A program made the translations under genes and the position numbers. The notes under the pieces are model-generated. The model did not search any database. It saw only the letters and a list, made by a program, of their open reading frames with translations, and was not told where the DNA came from. This document shows, in pieces, positions 8,905-17,052 of a stretch of DNA of 64,000 nucleotides. Source of the stretch: SHZL01 sp963784425 (GTDB lineage: Bacteria; Pseudomonadota; Gammaproteobacteria; Xanthomonadales; SZUA-36); NCBI GenBank assembly GCA_963784425.1, contig CAWARM010000006.1, positions 124,001 through 188,000 on the forward strand. The letters run 5' to 3'. Position 1 is the stretch's first letter; each line of letters starts with the position of its first letter.

Positions 8905-9606
8905 ATGAGCTTATCGAAGAAGGTTGCAGCCGAATTCATCGGCACGTTTTGGCTGGTGCTGGGCGGTGTCGGTTCGGCCGTTCTGGCGGGTGCCTTTCCG
9001 GATTACGGGATTGGTTTCGCCGGTATAGCCCTGGCATTCGGCCTGACGGTGTTGACCATGGCTTATGCCATCGGCCACATTTCCGGCTGTCACCTGAACC
9101 CGGCTGTTTCGCTGGGCTTGGCAGTGGCCGGACGATTCAAGTTTTCAGAACTTCCGGCCTACGTGGTCGCGCAGGTGCTGGGCGCCATCGCCGCAGCAGC
9201 CATACTCGCCTGGATCGCCAGCGGCGCACCTGGTTTCGAACTGGCTAAGGGGCTGGGATCCAACGGCTACGGTGAACATTCCATCGGCCATTATTCCATG
9301 CAGTCCGGCTTTGTTACCGAGGTGGTCATGACCCTGATGTTCCTGCTCATTATCCTTGGCGCCACCGACAAACGCGCCCCGGCAGGATTTGCCCCGATTG
9401 CCATTGGTCTGGGCCTCACCCTCATTCACCTGATCAGCATTCCGGTCACGCAAACCTCGGTCAACCCGGCGCGCAGCACCGGGCCAGCGCTCATCGTTGG
9501 CGGTTGGGCTATCGCACAGTTATGGATGTTCTGGGTAGCGCCCTTGATTGGTGCCACCATCGCCGGGTTGGTTTACCGCTGGTTCGAAAAAGACTATACA
9601 GCCTGA
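8905..9606 (+). CDS. aqpZ: Aquaporin Z
   Basis: A 233-residue inner-membrane water channel of the MIP family. Six hydrophobic helices and both half-helix NPA boxes are visible: HLNPAVSLG (about residue 62) and SVNPARSTGPAL (about 182). The His in the NPA-2 half and the small pore residues fit a water-specific AqpZ rather than a glycerol facilitator (GlpF has NPARDFGPR). GGGAGA lies just upstream of the ATG (in AAACGGGAGAGAATAA). It is followed by the nested repeat element, so probably monocistronic. Confidence 0.96.
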   Translation: MSLSKKVAAEFIGTFWLVLGGVGSAVLAGAFPDYGIGFAGIALAFGLTVLTMAYAIGHISGCHLNPAVSLGLAVAGRFKFSELPAYVVAQVLGAIAAAAILAWIASGAPGFELAKGLGSNGYGEHSIGHYSMQSGFVTEVVMTLMFLLIILGATDKRAPAGFAPIAIGLGLTLIHLISIPVTQTSVNPARSTGPALIVGGWAIAQLWMFWVAPLIGATIAGLVYRWFEKDYTA

Positions 9607-9620
9607 GGGTGAACCGGGCC

Positions 9621-9837
9621 GGGGACCTGCTTACAAGACGCGCCGTGAATACACCGTGCAGGCTTAGGGGCGCGAGCTGCGGCCGATATCTCTTTCCAGG
9701 AGACGCCGTAAACCCATCCCTGGGGGCTCGAATGAAACATCCTGTTTCATACGCTCCTGGAAAGAGATCTCCGCCACATCTCGCTTAGCCCTGCAGGCTC
9801 CCCGCCCTGCTGGCGACGGTCTTGTAAGCAGGTCCCC
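9621..9837. repeat. Nested stem-loop element (one element inside another)
   Basis: Outer arms GGGGACCTGCTTACAAGAC (9621-9639) and its exact reverse complement (9819-9837) enclose a second element. Its arms ATCTCTTTCCAGGAG (9688-9702) and reverse complement (9754-9768) are also perfect. Inside the inner unit are ACGCCGTAA, a small stem CCCA-TCCC-TGGG, GGCTCG, and a second stem ATGAAACA-TCC-TGTTTCAT. The outer unit carries the same CGCCGTGAATACA start and a GGCGACGG end. The 45 bases at 9667-9711 recur with one mismatch at 39471-39514. The intergenic space from 9607 to 10075 holds this, a second element and no gene I can see. Confidence 0.85.
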
Positions 9838-9935
9838 GCCCCAGTTCTTTACATCCAGCCCCCAGTAGTCTGCTTTGTTCGTTCTTGAATTTTCCGATGT
9901 GAGAGCGCGATTCAATGCAGGGGGCAGGGAGTGGG

Positions 9936-10017
9936 GTGTTCTTTCAGGACCGTCGCCAGCAGGGAAGCTGGCGAGGAGCTTACACGGATGTACTTGCAGC
10001 GTGTCCTGAAAGAACAC
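9936..10017. repeat. Stem-loop element of the same family
   Basis: Perfect 15-bp arms GTGTTCTTTCAGGAC (9936-9950) and reverse complement (10003-10017). Inside are CGTCGCCAGC-AGGGA-AGCTGGCGAGG and GAGCTTACA-CGGA-TGTACTTGCAGCGTG, i.e. two internal hairpins with GGA-type loops. A close relative is at 39558-39639 in the other orientation. It lies between aqpZ and xerC and may also serve as a terminator. Confidence 0.8.
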
Positions 10018-10075
10018 TCACCGGTCCGCCGGCGCCGAAACCACGGACGCAACGAACTACAAAAAACAAAACAGG

Positions 10076-10963
10076 CTATTTCTTCTTGGCCCGCGGGTGC
10101 GCCTTGTCGTACACCTTGGCCAGATGCTGGAAGTCCAGGTGGGTGTATATTTGGGTGGTGGCAATATCACTATGGCCCAGCAATTCCTGTACCGCCCGCA
10201 AATCACCGGAAGACTCCAGCATGTGGCTGGCGAAACTGTGCCGCAGCAGGTGCGGATACACGTTTTGCGGCAAACCTTGCCTGCGCGCCCAATAACGCAC
10301 GCGGGACTGTATGGTGCGGGTGCTAATGGGTTTGCCCGTGCGGCTGACAAAAATAACCGGCTCTTCGAAGGAGGCAAACTCGCCACGGACTTTGCGCCAT
10401 TCCGTCAGGGCCTGAGCGGCGACACGACCAAATGGCACCATTCGGGTTTTCCTGCCCTTGCCGGTAACCGTCAGCATGCCACCGGCAGAGTCAAGCTGTG
10501 CCCAGGTTAAATCAGCCAGTTCCGACAAGCGCAAACCGGAAGAATAAAAGAGTTCCATCATGGCCTTGTCGCGAATGGCAAGGGTGGTGTCGGTTGGAAA
10601 GGACAGCAGCCGGGTGACGGAATCCGCATCCAGGGTTTCGGGCAACTTGCGCACTTGTTTCGGTGCACGCACGGACTGGGCCGGGTTGCTTCCCACTTTG
10701 CCTTCCTTCAGTAGCCAGCGGTAAAAGCTGCGAATGGCGCAGAGCAGGCGTTGCACTGATCGCGCACCCAGGCCCTGCCGGTGGAGCCGGGCCACGAGTG
10801 CGCGAACGTGGTACTCGGTCACAAACGCTGGTGATGTGATGCCCTGCTGCGACAATTCAGCCAACAAGTGATCAAGGTCGCGCTGATAGGCCTGGATGGT
10901 GCGTGCGGACACCCCACGCTCGTTGCGCAGGTAAGCGAAGAATTGCTGCGTAAGGGCCTTCAA
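10076..10963 (-). CDS. xerC: Tyrosine recombinase XerC
   Basis: A 295-residue site-specific recombinase that, with XerD, resolves chromosome dimers at dif. N-terminal SAM-like domain (RGVSARTIQAYQRDLDHLL) and C-terminal catalytic domain with the full set of residues: Arg in YSSGLRLSELADL, Lys in TVTGKGRKTR, HLLRHSFASHML, HSDIATTQIYTH and the nucleophilic Tyr in that last motif. Length fits XerC (about 300). The ATG overlaps the DUF484 stop by four bases. The lptM-dapF-DUF484-xerC order identifies it as chromosomal XerC rather than a phage integrase. Confidence 0.97.
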   Translation of the reverse strand: MKALTQQFFAYLRNERGVSARTIQAYQRDLDHLLAELSQQGITSPAFVTEYHVRALVARLHRQGLGARSVQRLLCAIRSFYRWLLKEGKVGSNPAQSVRAPKQVRKLPETLDADSVTRLLSFPTDTTLAIRDKAMMELFYSSGLRLSELADLTWAQLDSAGGMLTVTGKGRKTRMVPFGRVAAQALTEWRKVRGEFASFEEPVIFVSRTGKPISTRTIQSRVRYWARRQGLPQNVYPHLLRHSFASHMLESSGDLRAVQELLGHSDIATTQIYTHLDFQHLAKVYDKAHPRAKKK

Positions 10964-11661
10964 GCAGACAGCCGTTCTTCCTCCGGGCTGGCATTATCCA
11001 GGCTACTGGAAATCACGTCGGCCAGCAGGTCCAGGAACAAGGTTCCCATGCCGGGATAAAACCGGCCCGGGTCACTGCTGCCAATGGCCATCATGCCATC
11101 CGCTCCTTTTTCGCCCAGGGGAACAAGCGCAGTTGACTGCACCCAGCGCGCCTTGGCGCCGAACAGGAACTCAAGTTTGCTGTCATTCAGCCGCCCGCAC
11201 ACGGTGTGTTCTTTTTCCAGGTGGACCTGGAATTGTTGCACTCCCTCGTCTTTGCGATCCACCCAGCGAACTTCTTCACTGGCGAGCCCGGCGCGCTTCG
11301 GGTTGAACAGGCAAATACGCAAGATGTCGGCTTTGAAATCCTGCAGCAGGCTGCGACCCAATTGCTGGAAAAACAAAGCGGGGTCGCTGAGGCTCATCAG
11401 TTCCAGCGTGAGCTGATGCAGCCGGGACATCAGGTGCTCATTTTCGGAGGCGACCTGGACCATGCGGTTCAACTGGCGGCTTAACTCGTGGTTCTTGTGC
11501 CGCAGGTGAGCCACCTGCCGTTCAATGAGAGAAGAGGCGGAACCGGAAGGATGGCTCAATTGCAGCGATTCCAGTATGTCCGGGCAGTCAGTCAGAAATT
11601 CCGGGTTGCGGCGCAGATATTTTGCGACAACATCCTTCAGTGATAGCTTCTTCTCACGCAT
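10960..11661 (-). CDS. DUF484 family protein (YigA-like)
   Basis: A 233-residue GAF-like protein of the DUF484 family: N-terminal VAKYLRRNPEFLTDCPDILESL is the family signature, followed by a predicted coiled-coil stretch (LRHKNHELSRQLNRMVQVA) and a GAF-like half with LVPLGEKGADGMMAIGSSDPGRFYPGMGT. Function is unknown. In many gammaproteobacteria it sits between dapF and xerC, as here, with overlaps on both sides (8 bp with dapF, 4 bp with xerC), indicating translational coupling. Confidence 0.93.
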   Translation of the reverse strand: MREKKLSLKDVVAKYLRRNPEFLTDCPDILESLQLSHPSGSASSLIERQVAHLRHKNHELSRQLNRMVQVASENEHLMSRLHQLTLELMSLSDPALFFQQLGRSLLQDFKADILRICLFNPKRAGLASEEVRWVDRKDEGVQQFQVHLEKEHTVCGRLNDSKLEFLFGAKARWVQSTALVPLGEKGADGMMAIGSSDPGRFYPGMGTLFLDLLADVISSSLDNASPEEERLSA

Positions 11662-12496
11662 AGGTAACGGTTCCTGAAAAGACGTGGACTGCAGGGCCTG
11701 TCATGCTGATGCTGCTTCCAGTCCCCGGCCACTTTATCACAAGATGCCCGCCCGGCAGATATACATTGACGGCTTCGTTGACGCGATTCCCGGAGCGCAA
11801 AATGGCCACGGCTGCGCACGCCCCTGAACCGCAGGCCAGGGTTTCACCGGCACCGCGTTCAAAAACCCGCAGGCGCACATTGTCGCGGTCAAGGACCTGG
11901 GCGAATCCAACATTGCAGCCTTCCGGGAAAACGCTGTGCCGGCCGATGAATGCACCCACGGTTTCCAGTGGCGCGCTGGCGACATCGTCCACCGTCACCA
12001 GTGCGTGGGGGTTGCCCATTGAGGCTGCACCGAACTGCACCGGGCCCCAAGGGGTATCCAGCTCGTACCGGCCATCCCGGGGTTTCATACTGATTGGAAC
12101 CATTTCTGCCGCAAAGGCGGGCTCACCCATGTCTGCTTCAAACTGGCCGTCGGCGCAGCGCTCCACACGGATTGACCCTGCGGGGCTTTCCAATACCATG
12201 GGGGCAGCCCCGGATTCCCCGTTCATGACAAGGTAGAGTGCGATGCAGCGGGCGCCGTTACCACACTGGCCTGCGGCGCTGCCGTCGGCATTGCGAATTT
12301 CGTAACGCACGGTGCTGCCTGCCTGCCGTGGAGGGTGCAGCACCAGGATCTGGTCACAGCCTATGCCCAGGCGGCGATTGGCCAGTTTGCCGGACAATTG
12401 GGCATCCAGGTTTACTGACTGGGTTCGCAGGTCCAGCAAAACGAAATCGTTGCCGGCGCCGTGCATTTTGTGGAAGGTGAAGCCAGGCCCTTTCAA
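11654..12496 (-). CDS. dapF: Diaminopimelate epimerase
   Basis: A 280-residue cofactor-free epimerase converting LL- to meso-diaminopimelate for lysine and peptidoglycan synthesis. Both catalytic cysteines are present: QCGNGARC (about residue 78) and ACGSGACA (about 225). The N-terminal FHKMHGAGNDFV is diagnostic. The frame begins at a TTG (12494-12496) two bases after the lptM stop; there is no better ATG before the conserved motif, so TTG is the probable start and translation is likely coupled to lptM. Confidence 0.97.
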   Translation of the reverse strand: MKGPGFTFHKMHGAGNDFVLLDLRTQSVNLDAQLSGKLANRRLGIGCDQILVLHPPRQAGSTVRYEIRNADGSAAGQCGNGARCIALYLVMNGESGAAPMVLESPAGSIRVERCADGQFEADMGEPAFAAEMVPISMKPRDGRYELDTPWGPVQFGAASMGNPHALVTVDDVASAPLETVGAFIGRHSVFPEGCNVGFAQVLDRDNVRLRVFERGAGETLACGSGACAAVAILRSGNRVNEAVNVYLPGGHLVIKWPGTGSSISMTGPAVHVFSGTVTYA

Positions 12497-12498
12497 AG

Positions 12499-12717
12499 CT
12501 AGATGGATTCGTCATCGGGGGCTGCTGCCGGATCCGGGACCGCTTCCGGTATCGCGTCCGGAACAGGCTCACCGTCCTGGGAGGCGGCCGGTGGAGGGCT
12601 TTGATCCGGCAGGGTCAGCGGGCCGCTCTGGCCACATGCGGCCAGCAGAAATACGCAGAGTACCAGCGGCAGCATGCAGGGCAATGAAGCGCAGAAAACC
12701 CGGGTTACATTAGTCAT
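12499..12717 (-). CDS. lptM: LptM-type lipoprotein (LPS translocon maturation factor)
   Basis: A 72-residue lipoprotein: signal peptide ending in the lipobox LLAAC, followed at once by GQSGPLTLP, the CGQ.GPL.LP signature of LptM/YifL. The rest is a low-complexity Pro/Asp/Glu tail. LptM helps oxidative assembly of LptD in the outer membrane. I chose the ATG at 12717; a GTG at 12726 is also in frame. It is first in the lptM-dapF-DUF484-xerC operon. Only 17 bases separate its start from the ATG of the divergent esterase. Confidence 0.9.
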   Translation of the reverse strand: MTNVTRVFCASLPCMLPLVLCVFLLAACGQSGPLTLPDQSPPPAASQDGEPVPDAIPEAVPDPAAAPDDESI

Positions 12718-12734
12718 CGGGTACACTATACGCC

Positions 12735-13472
12735 ATGAAAGACACAGAATCAGCCACGGACAGGAGCGGAGAATCCGCGCCAGGCGAAACTATCGCTGCG
12801 GATCGATGGCCACGGCTGGAAACAGTGGAAGTCACTACCGGGCCTGATCCCGTGGCCGCGATTATCTGGCTGCACGGCCTGGGTGCCGATGGGCATGATT
12901 TCGAGCCCGCAGTGCCGCAGCTGCTGTGGCCAGGCGCGCCTGCGTTGCGCTGGGTATTCCCACACGCGCCGATGCGGGCAGTTACGATTAATGGCGGCAT
13001 GCAGATGCGTGCCTGGTACGACATCCTGAGCATTGATTCTGATCGCGGTCACGATGCAGCCGGGATCGAACAAAGCGTGTCGCAGGTAGCATCGCTGGTG
13101 CAACGCGAGCAGCGCCGTGGTATTCATCCACAGCGCGTGGTAGTGGCGGGGTTTTCCCAGGGCGGAGCTATCGCAATCCATCTGGCTTTGCGTTATTCAC
13201 AGCGGCTTGCAGGCCTGGTTGCCCTGTCGACTTACATGGTTCACTCCGACCGCTTGCGCGGACAGGCACATCCCATCAATCGTGACCTGCCGGTGTTCAT
13301 GGCTCATGGCAGCATGGATGGAGTGGTCCCTTTGCTTATGGGTGTGGCCGCGGCCGAGAAATTGCGCACCTGGGGTTATGCGCCCGAATGGCACGATTAC
13401 CCCATGGCCCATGCGGTCTGCACTGAAGAAATAGCTCATATCCGGGCCTGGCTGGGCAAGCAGCTGGCCTGA
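12735..13472 (+). CDS. Carboxylesterase / phospholipase (alpha/beta hydrolase)
   Basis: A 245-residue serine hydrolase of the carboxylesterase-2/acyl-protein thioesterase family. Oxyanion region IIWLHGLGADGHDF, nucleophile in GFSQGG (about residue 142), Asp in HGSMDGVVP and His in PMAHAVC form the triad. No signal peptide, so cytoplasmic. The first ~25 residues are polar and may be a disordered extension or indicate a later start. It is followed after two bases by the AlgZ-like kinase and probably shares its transcript. Confidence 0.9.
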   Translation: MKDTESATDRSGESAPGETIAADRWPRLETVEVTTGPDPVAAIIWLHGLGADGHDFEPAVPQLLWPGAPALRWVFPHAPMRAVTINGGMQMRAWYDILSIDSDRGHDAAGIEQSVSQVASLVQREQRRGIHPQRVVVAGFSQGGAIAIHLALRYSQRLAGLVALSTYMVHSDRLRGQAHPINRDLPVFMAHGSMDGVVPLLMGVAAAEKLRTWGYAPEWHDYPMAHAVCTEEIAHIRAWLGKQLA

Positions 13473-13474
13473 CC

Positions 13475-14527
13475 ATGTCCGGGACACTGGAAAAAGAGCT
13501 GCAGGCGGAGTCGCGTGGGGTTTATCCACCATCGTTTTGCAGCTGGCAATTGGTTCTCGTGGTCAGCGCAATTACCGAGCTTTCCGTAATATTGATCTCC
13601 TTCGGCAAGGACGGGCTTCCAAGCTGGGAGTGGCTCGGTTTGGCCAGCCTGTATGCCCAATGGCTGGCATTGTTTTGTACCTCGGGGCTGTGCATTACCA
13701 GCGGCTGGACCAACCGTTGGTCGGTCACGGGTGCCTGGGTTGGGAACTGGTTGATCGTGGTAATGCTGGCCGGGATTTTCAGTTTTGCGGCCTGGCGGGC
13801 CGCACCACTGATGGGCATTCCCCATGGCAATGAGCCGACAGGGCAGTTCGTGCTCTCCAGCATGTTCATAGTTGGACTGGTGGCGCTGGCCTTTTTTCGA
13901 TACCTGCTGATCCGCACGCGCTGGCGGGCCGAGTTGATGGCGCAGGCCGAGGCCAGGGTGCAGGCGCTGCAGGCCCGCATCCGCCCGCATTTTCTGTTCA
14001 ACAGCCTCAACACCATTGCCAGCCTGATTCCAACAGATCCAAAGAACGCAGAAGCAGCCATTGAAGACCTGGCGGATATTTTTCGCGGCAGCATGCGCCG
14101 CGCTGACCAGTCCATCAGCTTTGCCGAGGAACTGCAGTTGGCGCGGCAGTACCTCGACATGGAAAAGCGTCGGTTGGGCGACCGCCTGGAATTAAAATGG
14201 CAAGTGGATGAGTTGCCCGCAAGTGCCGCGGTCCTGCCCCTCATGCTGCAACCACTACTGGAAAATGCCGTGGCACATGGCATACAGTCGCGCAGGGAAG
14301 GGGGAACCATAGCGGTTTACGGGCGCGCCGAAGGTGAGCAGGTGGTGGTAACCATTGCCAATCCCGTGGCTCCTGAAGGCTCTTCTGCCAGCGGGCACGG
14401 TATGGCCCTGGATAACATTCGCGAGCGTTTGCGGCTGGCCTTTGGCTCCCGGGCCAGCCTGATAACATACGACAATAATGAGCAGTTCTACGCTGTATTG
14501 AGTTTGCCATTGGTGCAATTGAAATGA
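13475..14527 (+). CDS. algZ: LytS-family sensor histidine kinase (AlgZ/FimS)
   Basis: A 350-residue unorthodox kinase with about four transmembrane helices in the first 150 residues, then the His_kinase domain with RPHFLFNSLNTIASLI (the His phosphoacceptor region) and a degenerate HATPase (LLENAVAHGIQ, HGMALDNIRERL). In Pseudomonas the AlgZ/AlgR pair controls alginate, type IV pili and virulence. The partner regulator begins ten bases downstream, and hem genes follow, the same arrangement as in pseudomonads. No separate sensor domain is visible. Confidence 0.93.
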   Translation: MSGTLEKELQAESRGVYPPSFCSWQLVLVVSAITELSVILISFGKDGLPSWEWLGLASLYAQWLALFCTSGLCITSGWTNRWSVTGAWVGNWLIVVMLAGIFSFAAWRAAPLMGIPHGNEPTGQFVLSSMFIVGLVALAFFRYLLIRTRWRAELMAQAEARVQALQARIRPHFLFNSLNTIASLIPTDPKNAEAAIEDLADIFRGSMRRADQSISFAEELQLARQYLDMEKRRLGDRLELKWQVDELPASAAVLPLMLQPLLENAVAHGIQSRREGGTIAVYGRAEGEQVVVTIANPVAPEGSSASGHGMALDNIRERLRLAFGSRASLITYDNNEQFYAVLSLPLVQLK

Positions 14528-14537
14528 GCATCCCTGA

Positions 14538-15251
14538 GTGTTGAGCGTACTGATCGTAGATGATGAGGCCCCGGCACGTGATCGCCTGAGCAGGATGGTG
14601 GACGAACTCCCGCAATACTCGGTGGCTGGCACCGCGCGTAGCGGGGAGGACGCACTGGACTCAATCGAGGCATTGCAACCGGATATCCTGTTGCTCGACA
14701 TTTCCATGCCGGGCATGGATGGCATGCAGCTCGCACAGCGGATGCAGCGCAGCGGCATGCGTGCTGCTGTCATTTTCTGCACGGCCTATCAGAACCAGGC
14801 GCTCGAAGCGTTTGAAGCAGAGGCGATTGACTACCTGGTCAAGCCGGTGCGCGCAGAGCGCCTGCTGCAGGCCCTGGAGAAAGCGCGGCGCTACCTGGGA
14901 GAACGTGAAGACGCAGGCCCCGACGAATACCTTCGCTCCACGGTGGGCGGTAAGGTCATGTTGGTTCCGGTTAACCGCGTGATCTGCCTGGTGGCCGAAG
15001 ACAAGTACACCACGGTAGTGCATGAGAATGGCACTACGGTCATTGAAGAATCACTGCTGGAACTGGAAAACCGCTTCGCGCATGAGTTTTTCAGAATTCA
15101 TCGCAATGCCCTGGTTTCGCGCCGGCATCTGCGCGGCATGGAACGGGCGCACGACGGTCGCTTGCTGGCAGTGCTGAGCGGCACGGATCACCGCCCTGAA
15201 ATCAGCCGTCGGAATATTGCTGCCGTGCGCAAGCTTCTCACCCAGTTGTAA
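14538..15251 (+). CDS. algR: LytTR-family response regulator (AlgR)
   Basis: A 237-residue regulator: receiver domain with acidic pocket LIVDDEAPAR and phospho-Asp in ILLLDISMPG (about residue 54), then a LytTR DNA-binding domain (VNRVICLVAEDKYTTVVHEN, FFRIHRNALVSRRHL). Start is GTG at 14538 (or TTG at 14541); no ATG is available. It pairs with the upstream kinase. The hemC frame begins inside its last codons, but the likely hemC start is downstream. Confidence 0.95.
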   Translation: MLSVLIVDDEAPARDRLSRMVDELPQYSVAGTARSGEDALDSIEALQPDILLLDISMPGMDGMQLAQRMQRSGMRAAVIFCTAYQNQALEAFEAEAIDYLVKPVRAERLLQALEKARRYLGEREDAGPDEYLRSTVGGKVMLVPVNRVICLVAEDKYTTVVHENGTTVIEESLLELENRFAHEFFRIHRNALVSRRHLRGMERAHDGRLLAVLSGTDHRPEISRRNIAAVRKLLTQL

Positions 15252-15276
15252 TTGCTTCCCGAGCGAGTCCATAGCC

Positions 15277-16203
15277 TTGAATACCAGCCGTTTATTGAAA
15301 ATCGCCACACGACAGAGCGTGCTTGCACTTTGGCAAGCGCAGCACGTGGCCGGGCTTTTGCGGGAGCTCTACCCCGAAGGCAAAGTGGACCTGCTGCCCC
15401 TGTCGACCCAGGGCGACCGCATACTGGACCGGCCCCTGGCAGCCATTGGCGGTAAAGGCTTGTTCCTGAAAGAGTTGGAGCTGGCGCTGCTGAATGGCGA
15501 GGCGGACCTCGCGGTGCATTCGATGAAAGACGTGCCCGTGGTGCTTACTCCGGGTTTACGGGTTGACGTGGTGCTGGCAAGGGGCAACCCCTGCGATGCC
15601 TTGCTGAGCAGGAATGGAGAAACGCTGGTGCAACTGGCCCCCGGTGCCCGGGTGGGCAGTAGCAGCCTGAGGCGACAAGCCCAGTTGCTAGCCATGCGTC
15701 CCGATCTGCAGGTACTGGATTTGCGTGGCAACATCGACACGCGCGTGCGCAAACTGAAGCAAGGGGAATACGATGCCATCATCCTCGCCTGCGCAGGGCT
15801 GGAACGCCTCGGGATGCAACAGCTTGTGAGCGAAACCCTGCAGGCGCCGGCATGGCTGCCAGCCGTCACGCAGGGTGCCATTTGCGTGCAATACCGGGAG
15901 GATGACCATGCGCTAGGACAATTGTTGCGGCCGCTCGATGACGCCGCAACGCATGTTTGCGCCGAAGCTGAGCGCAGCGTATCCCGTCAGCTGGGGGGCA
16001 GTTGCCAGCTTCCCCTGGCAGTGTTCGCCCGGATCGAGTCGGGGCAAATGTGCCTGGATGCCCTGGTCGGTACCATAGACGGCAAGACCATGGTGCGCAG
16101 CAGTTGCACCGGCGCATTTGCTGATGCGACCGCCCTGGCGGCAGAGCTTGCCCGGGACTTGCTGCAACAGGGCGCCGATCGCATCATCGCCGCCTATCGA
16201 TGA
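15277..16203 (+). CDS. hemC: Porphobilinogen deaminase (hydroxymethylbilane synthase)
   Basis: A 308-residue enzyme that polymerises four porphobilinogen units to hydroxymethylbilane in haem synthesis. Diagnostic segments are KIATRQSVLALWQAQHV, STQGDRI, KGLFLKELE, VHSMKDVP and VGSSSLRRQAQL; the dipyrromethane-cofactor Cys is in LGGSCQLPLAVFA. The TTG at 15277 gives the usual N-terminus and length; an ATG is absent nearby and the longer frame from 15217 overlaps algR and adds non-homologous sequence. First of hemC-hemD-hemX-hemY. Confidence 0.96.
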   Translation: MNTSRLLKIATRQSVLALWQAQHVAGLLRELYPEGKVDLLPLSTQGDRILDRPLAAIGGKGLFLKELELALLNGEADLAVHSMKDVPVVLTPGLRVDVVLARGNPCDALLSRNGETLVQLAPGARVGSSSLRRQAQLLAMRPDLQVLDLRGNIDTRVRKLKQGEYDAIILACAGLERLGMQQLVSETLQAPAWLPAVTQGAICVQYREDDHALGQLLRPLDDAATHVCAEAERSVSRQLGGSCQLPLAVFARIESGQMCLDALVGTIDGKTMVRSSCTGAFADATALAAELARDLLQQGADRIIAAYR

Positions 16204-16212
16204 ATTCCACCG

Positions 16213-17052
16213 ATGGATTCCGCGCAGATGATTTTTTCGCATATCCTGATCACCCGCCCGCGCCAGGAAGCATTGGAACTGGCGGACATGCTGGCGACCA
16301 TGCCAGCTGACATCCCAATGCAGGTTAAAATTATTATTATTCCGGCCCATACCTTCCTTCCGGTTAAACTGTTGCCGGACCAGCTCGGACAATTGCAGGC
16401 TGCCAGCGCAAAACCGGAACCCATGCTCTTGATATTCACCAGTCCCCGGGCCGTGGAGTTCGGCTTGAGCCAGATTCCAATGGAGGTGGTGCGCAGCGCG
16501 CGCGTAGCTGCCATCGGGCCTTCTACCAGCGCGTTGCTGGAGCAGTCGGGGATAGTGGTAAGCATCCAGCCGCGACAGGGATACACCAGCGAGGACCTGA
16601 TTGGGGAACTGGCTCTGACGCCCCCGCTAAACAAGGCAAAGGGGCCGGTTGCAGTCTTCATTCTCGCTGCCCCGGGAGGGCGCACCCTGATCAAGGAAAG
16701 CCTGCAGGCAATTGGTTACAGTGTGCAGACGCTGATCGTGTACGAGAGCAAACCGGCTGAGCTGGATGTCGCTGCCATCACCGCAATTGAACAGGCACAA
16801 TCTGTCCTCGTAGTGTGGACCAGTGCCAATGCCATGACTGCGCTTTCCGAGCGGTTGCCTGCGCGTTGCTGGCGCAAGCTCTGCGAGGGTGAATGGCTGG
16901 TGATTTCCGAGCGCCTCGTGCAGCTGGCCCGGTCCTGGAATCCGGCTAAAATTCATGCTACCAGGGGACCGGCCAACGAGGAAATTGCCGCGGCGGTTCA
17001 GGCACTGTTTGCACCACACCAGGAAGCAGCATTACCCAGCTCAAATGGATAA
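16213..17052 (+). CDS. hemD: Uroporphyrinogen-III synthase
   Basis: A 279-residue protein that cyclises hydroxymethylbilane with D-ring inversion to uroporphyrinogen III. HemD is poorly conserved, but two-lobed features are visible: ILITRPRQEALELADML at the start, LLIFTSPRAVEFGL, VAAIGPSTSALLEQSG, and in the second lobe VYESKPAELD and VVWTSANAMTALSERL. Position directly after hemC (nine bases apart) and before hemX supports the call. The hemX start overlaps its end. Confidence 0.93.
   Translation: MDSAQMIFSHILITRPRQEALELADMLATMPADIPMQVKIIIIPAHTFLPVKLLPDQLGQLQAASAKPEPMLLIFTSPRAVEFGLSQIPMEVVRSARVAAIGPSTSALLEQSGIVVSIQPRQGYTSEDLIGELALTPPLNKAKGPVAVFILAAPGGRTLIKESLQAIGYSVQTLIVYESKPAELDVAAITAIEQAQSVLVVWTSANAMTALSERLPARCWRKLCEGEWLVISERLVQLARSWNPAKIHATRGPANEEIAAAVQALFAPHQEAALPSSNG

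Noticed and set aside
9621..10017. Repeats at 9.6-10 kb as integron attC sites or a CRISPR array
   Set aside because: No integrase, no conserved attC core triplets, and no regularly spaced direct repeats with spacers; the units are palindromic and nested.
10076..10963. XerC as a phage or island integrase
   Set aside because: The lptM-dapF-DUF484-xerC order is the chromosomal housekeeping arrangement; no att-type direct repeats or phage genes are near.
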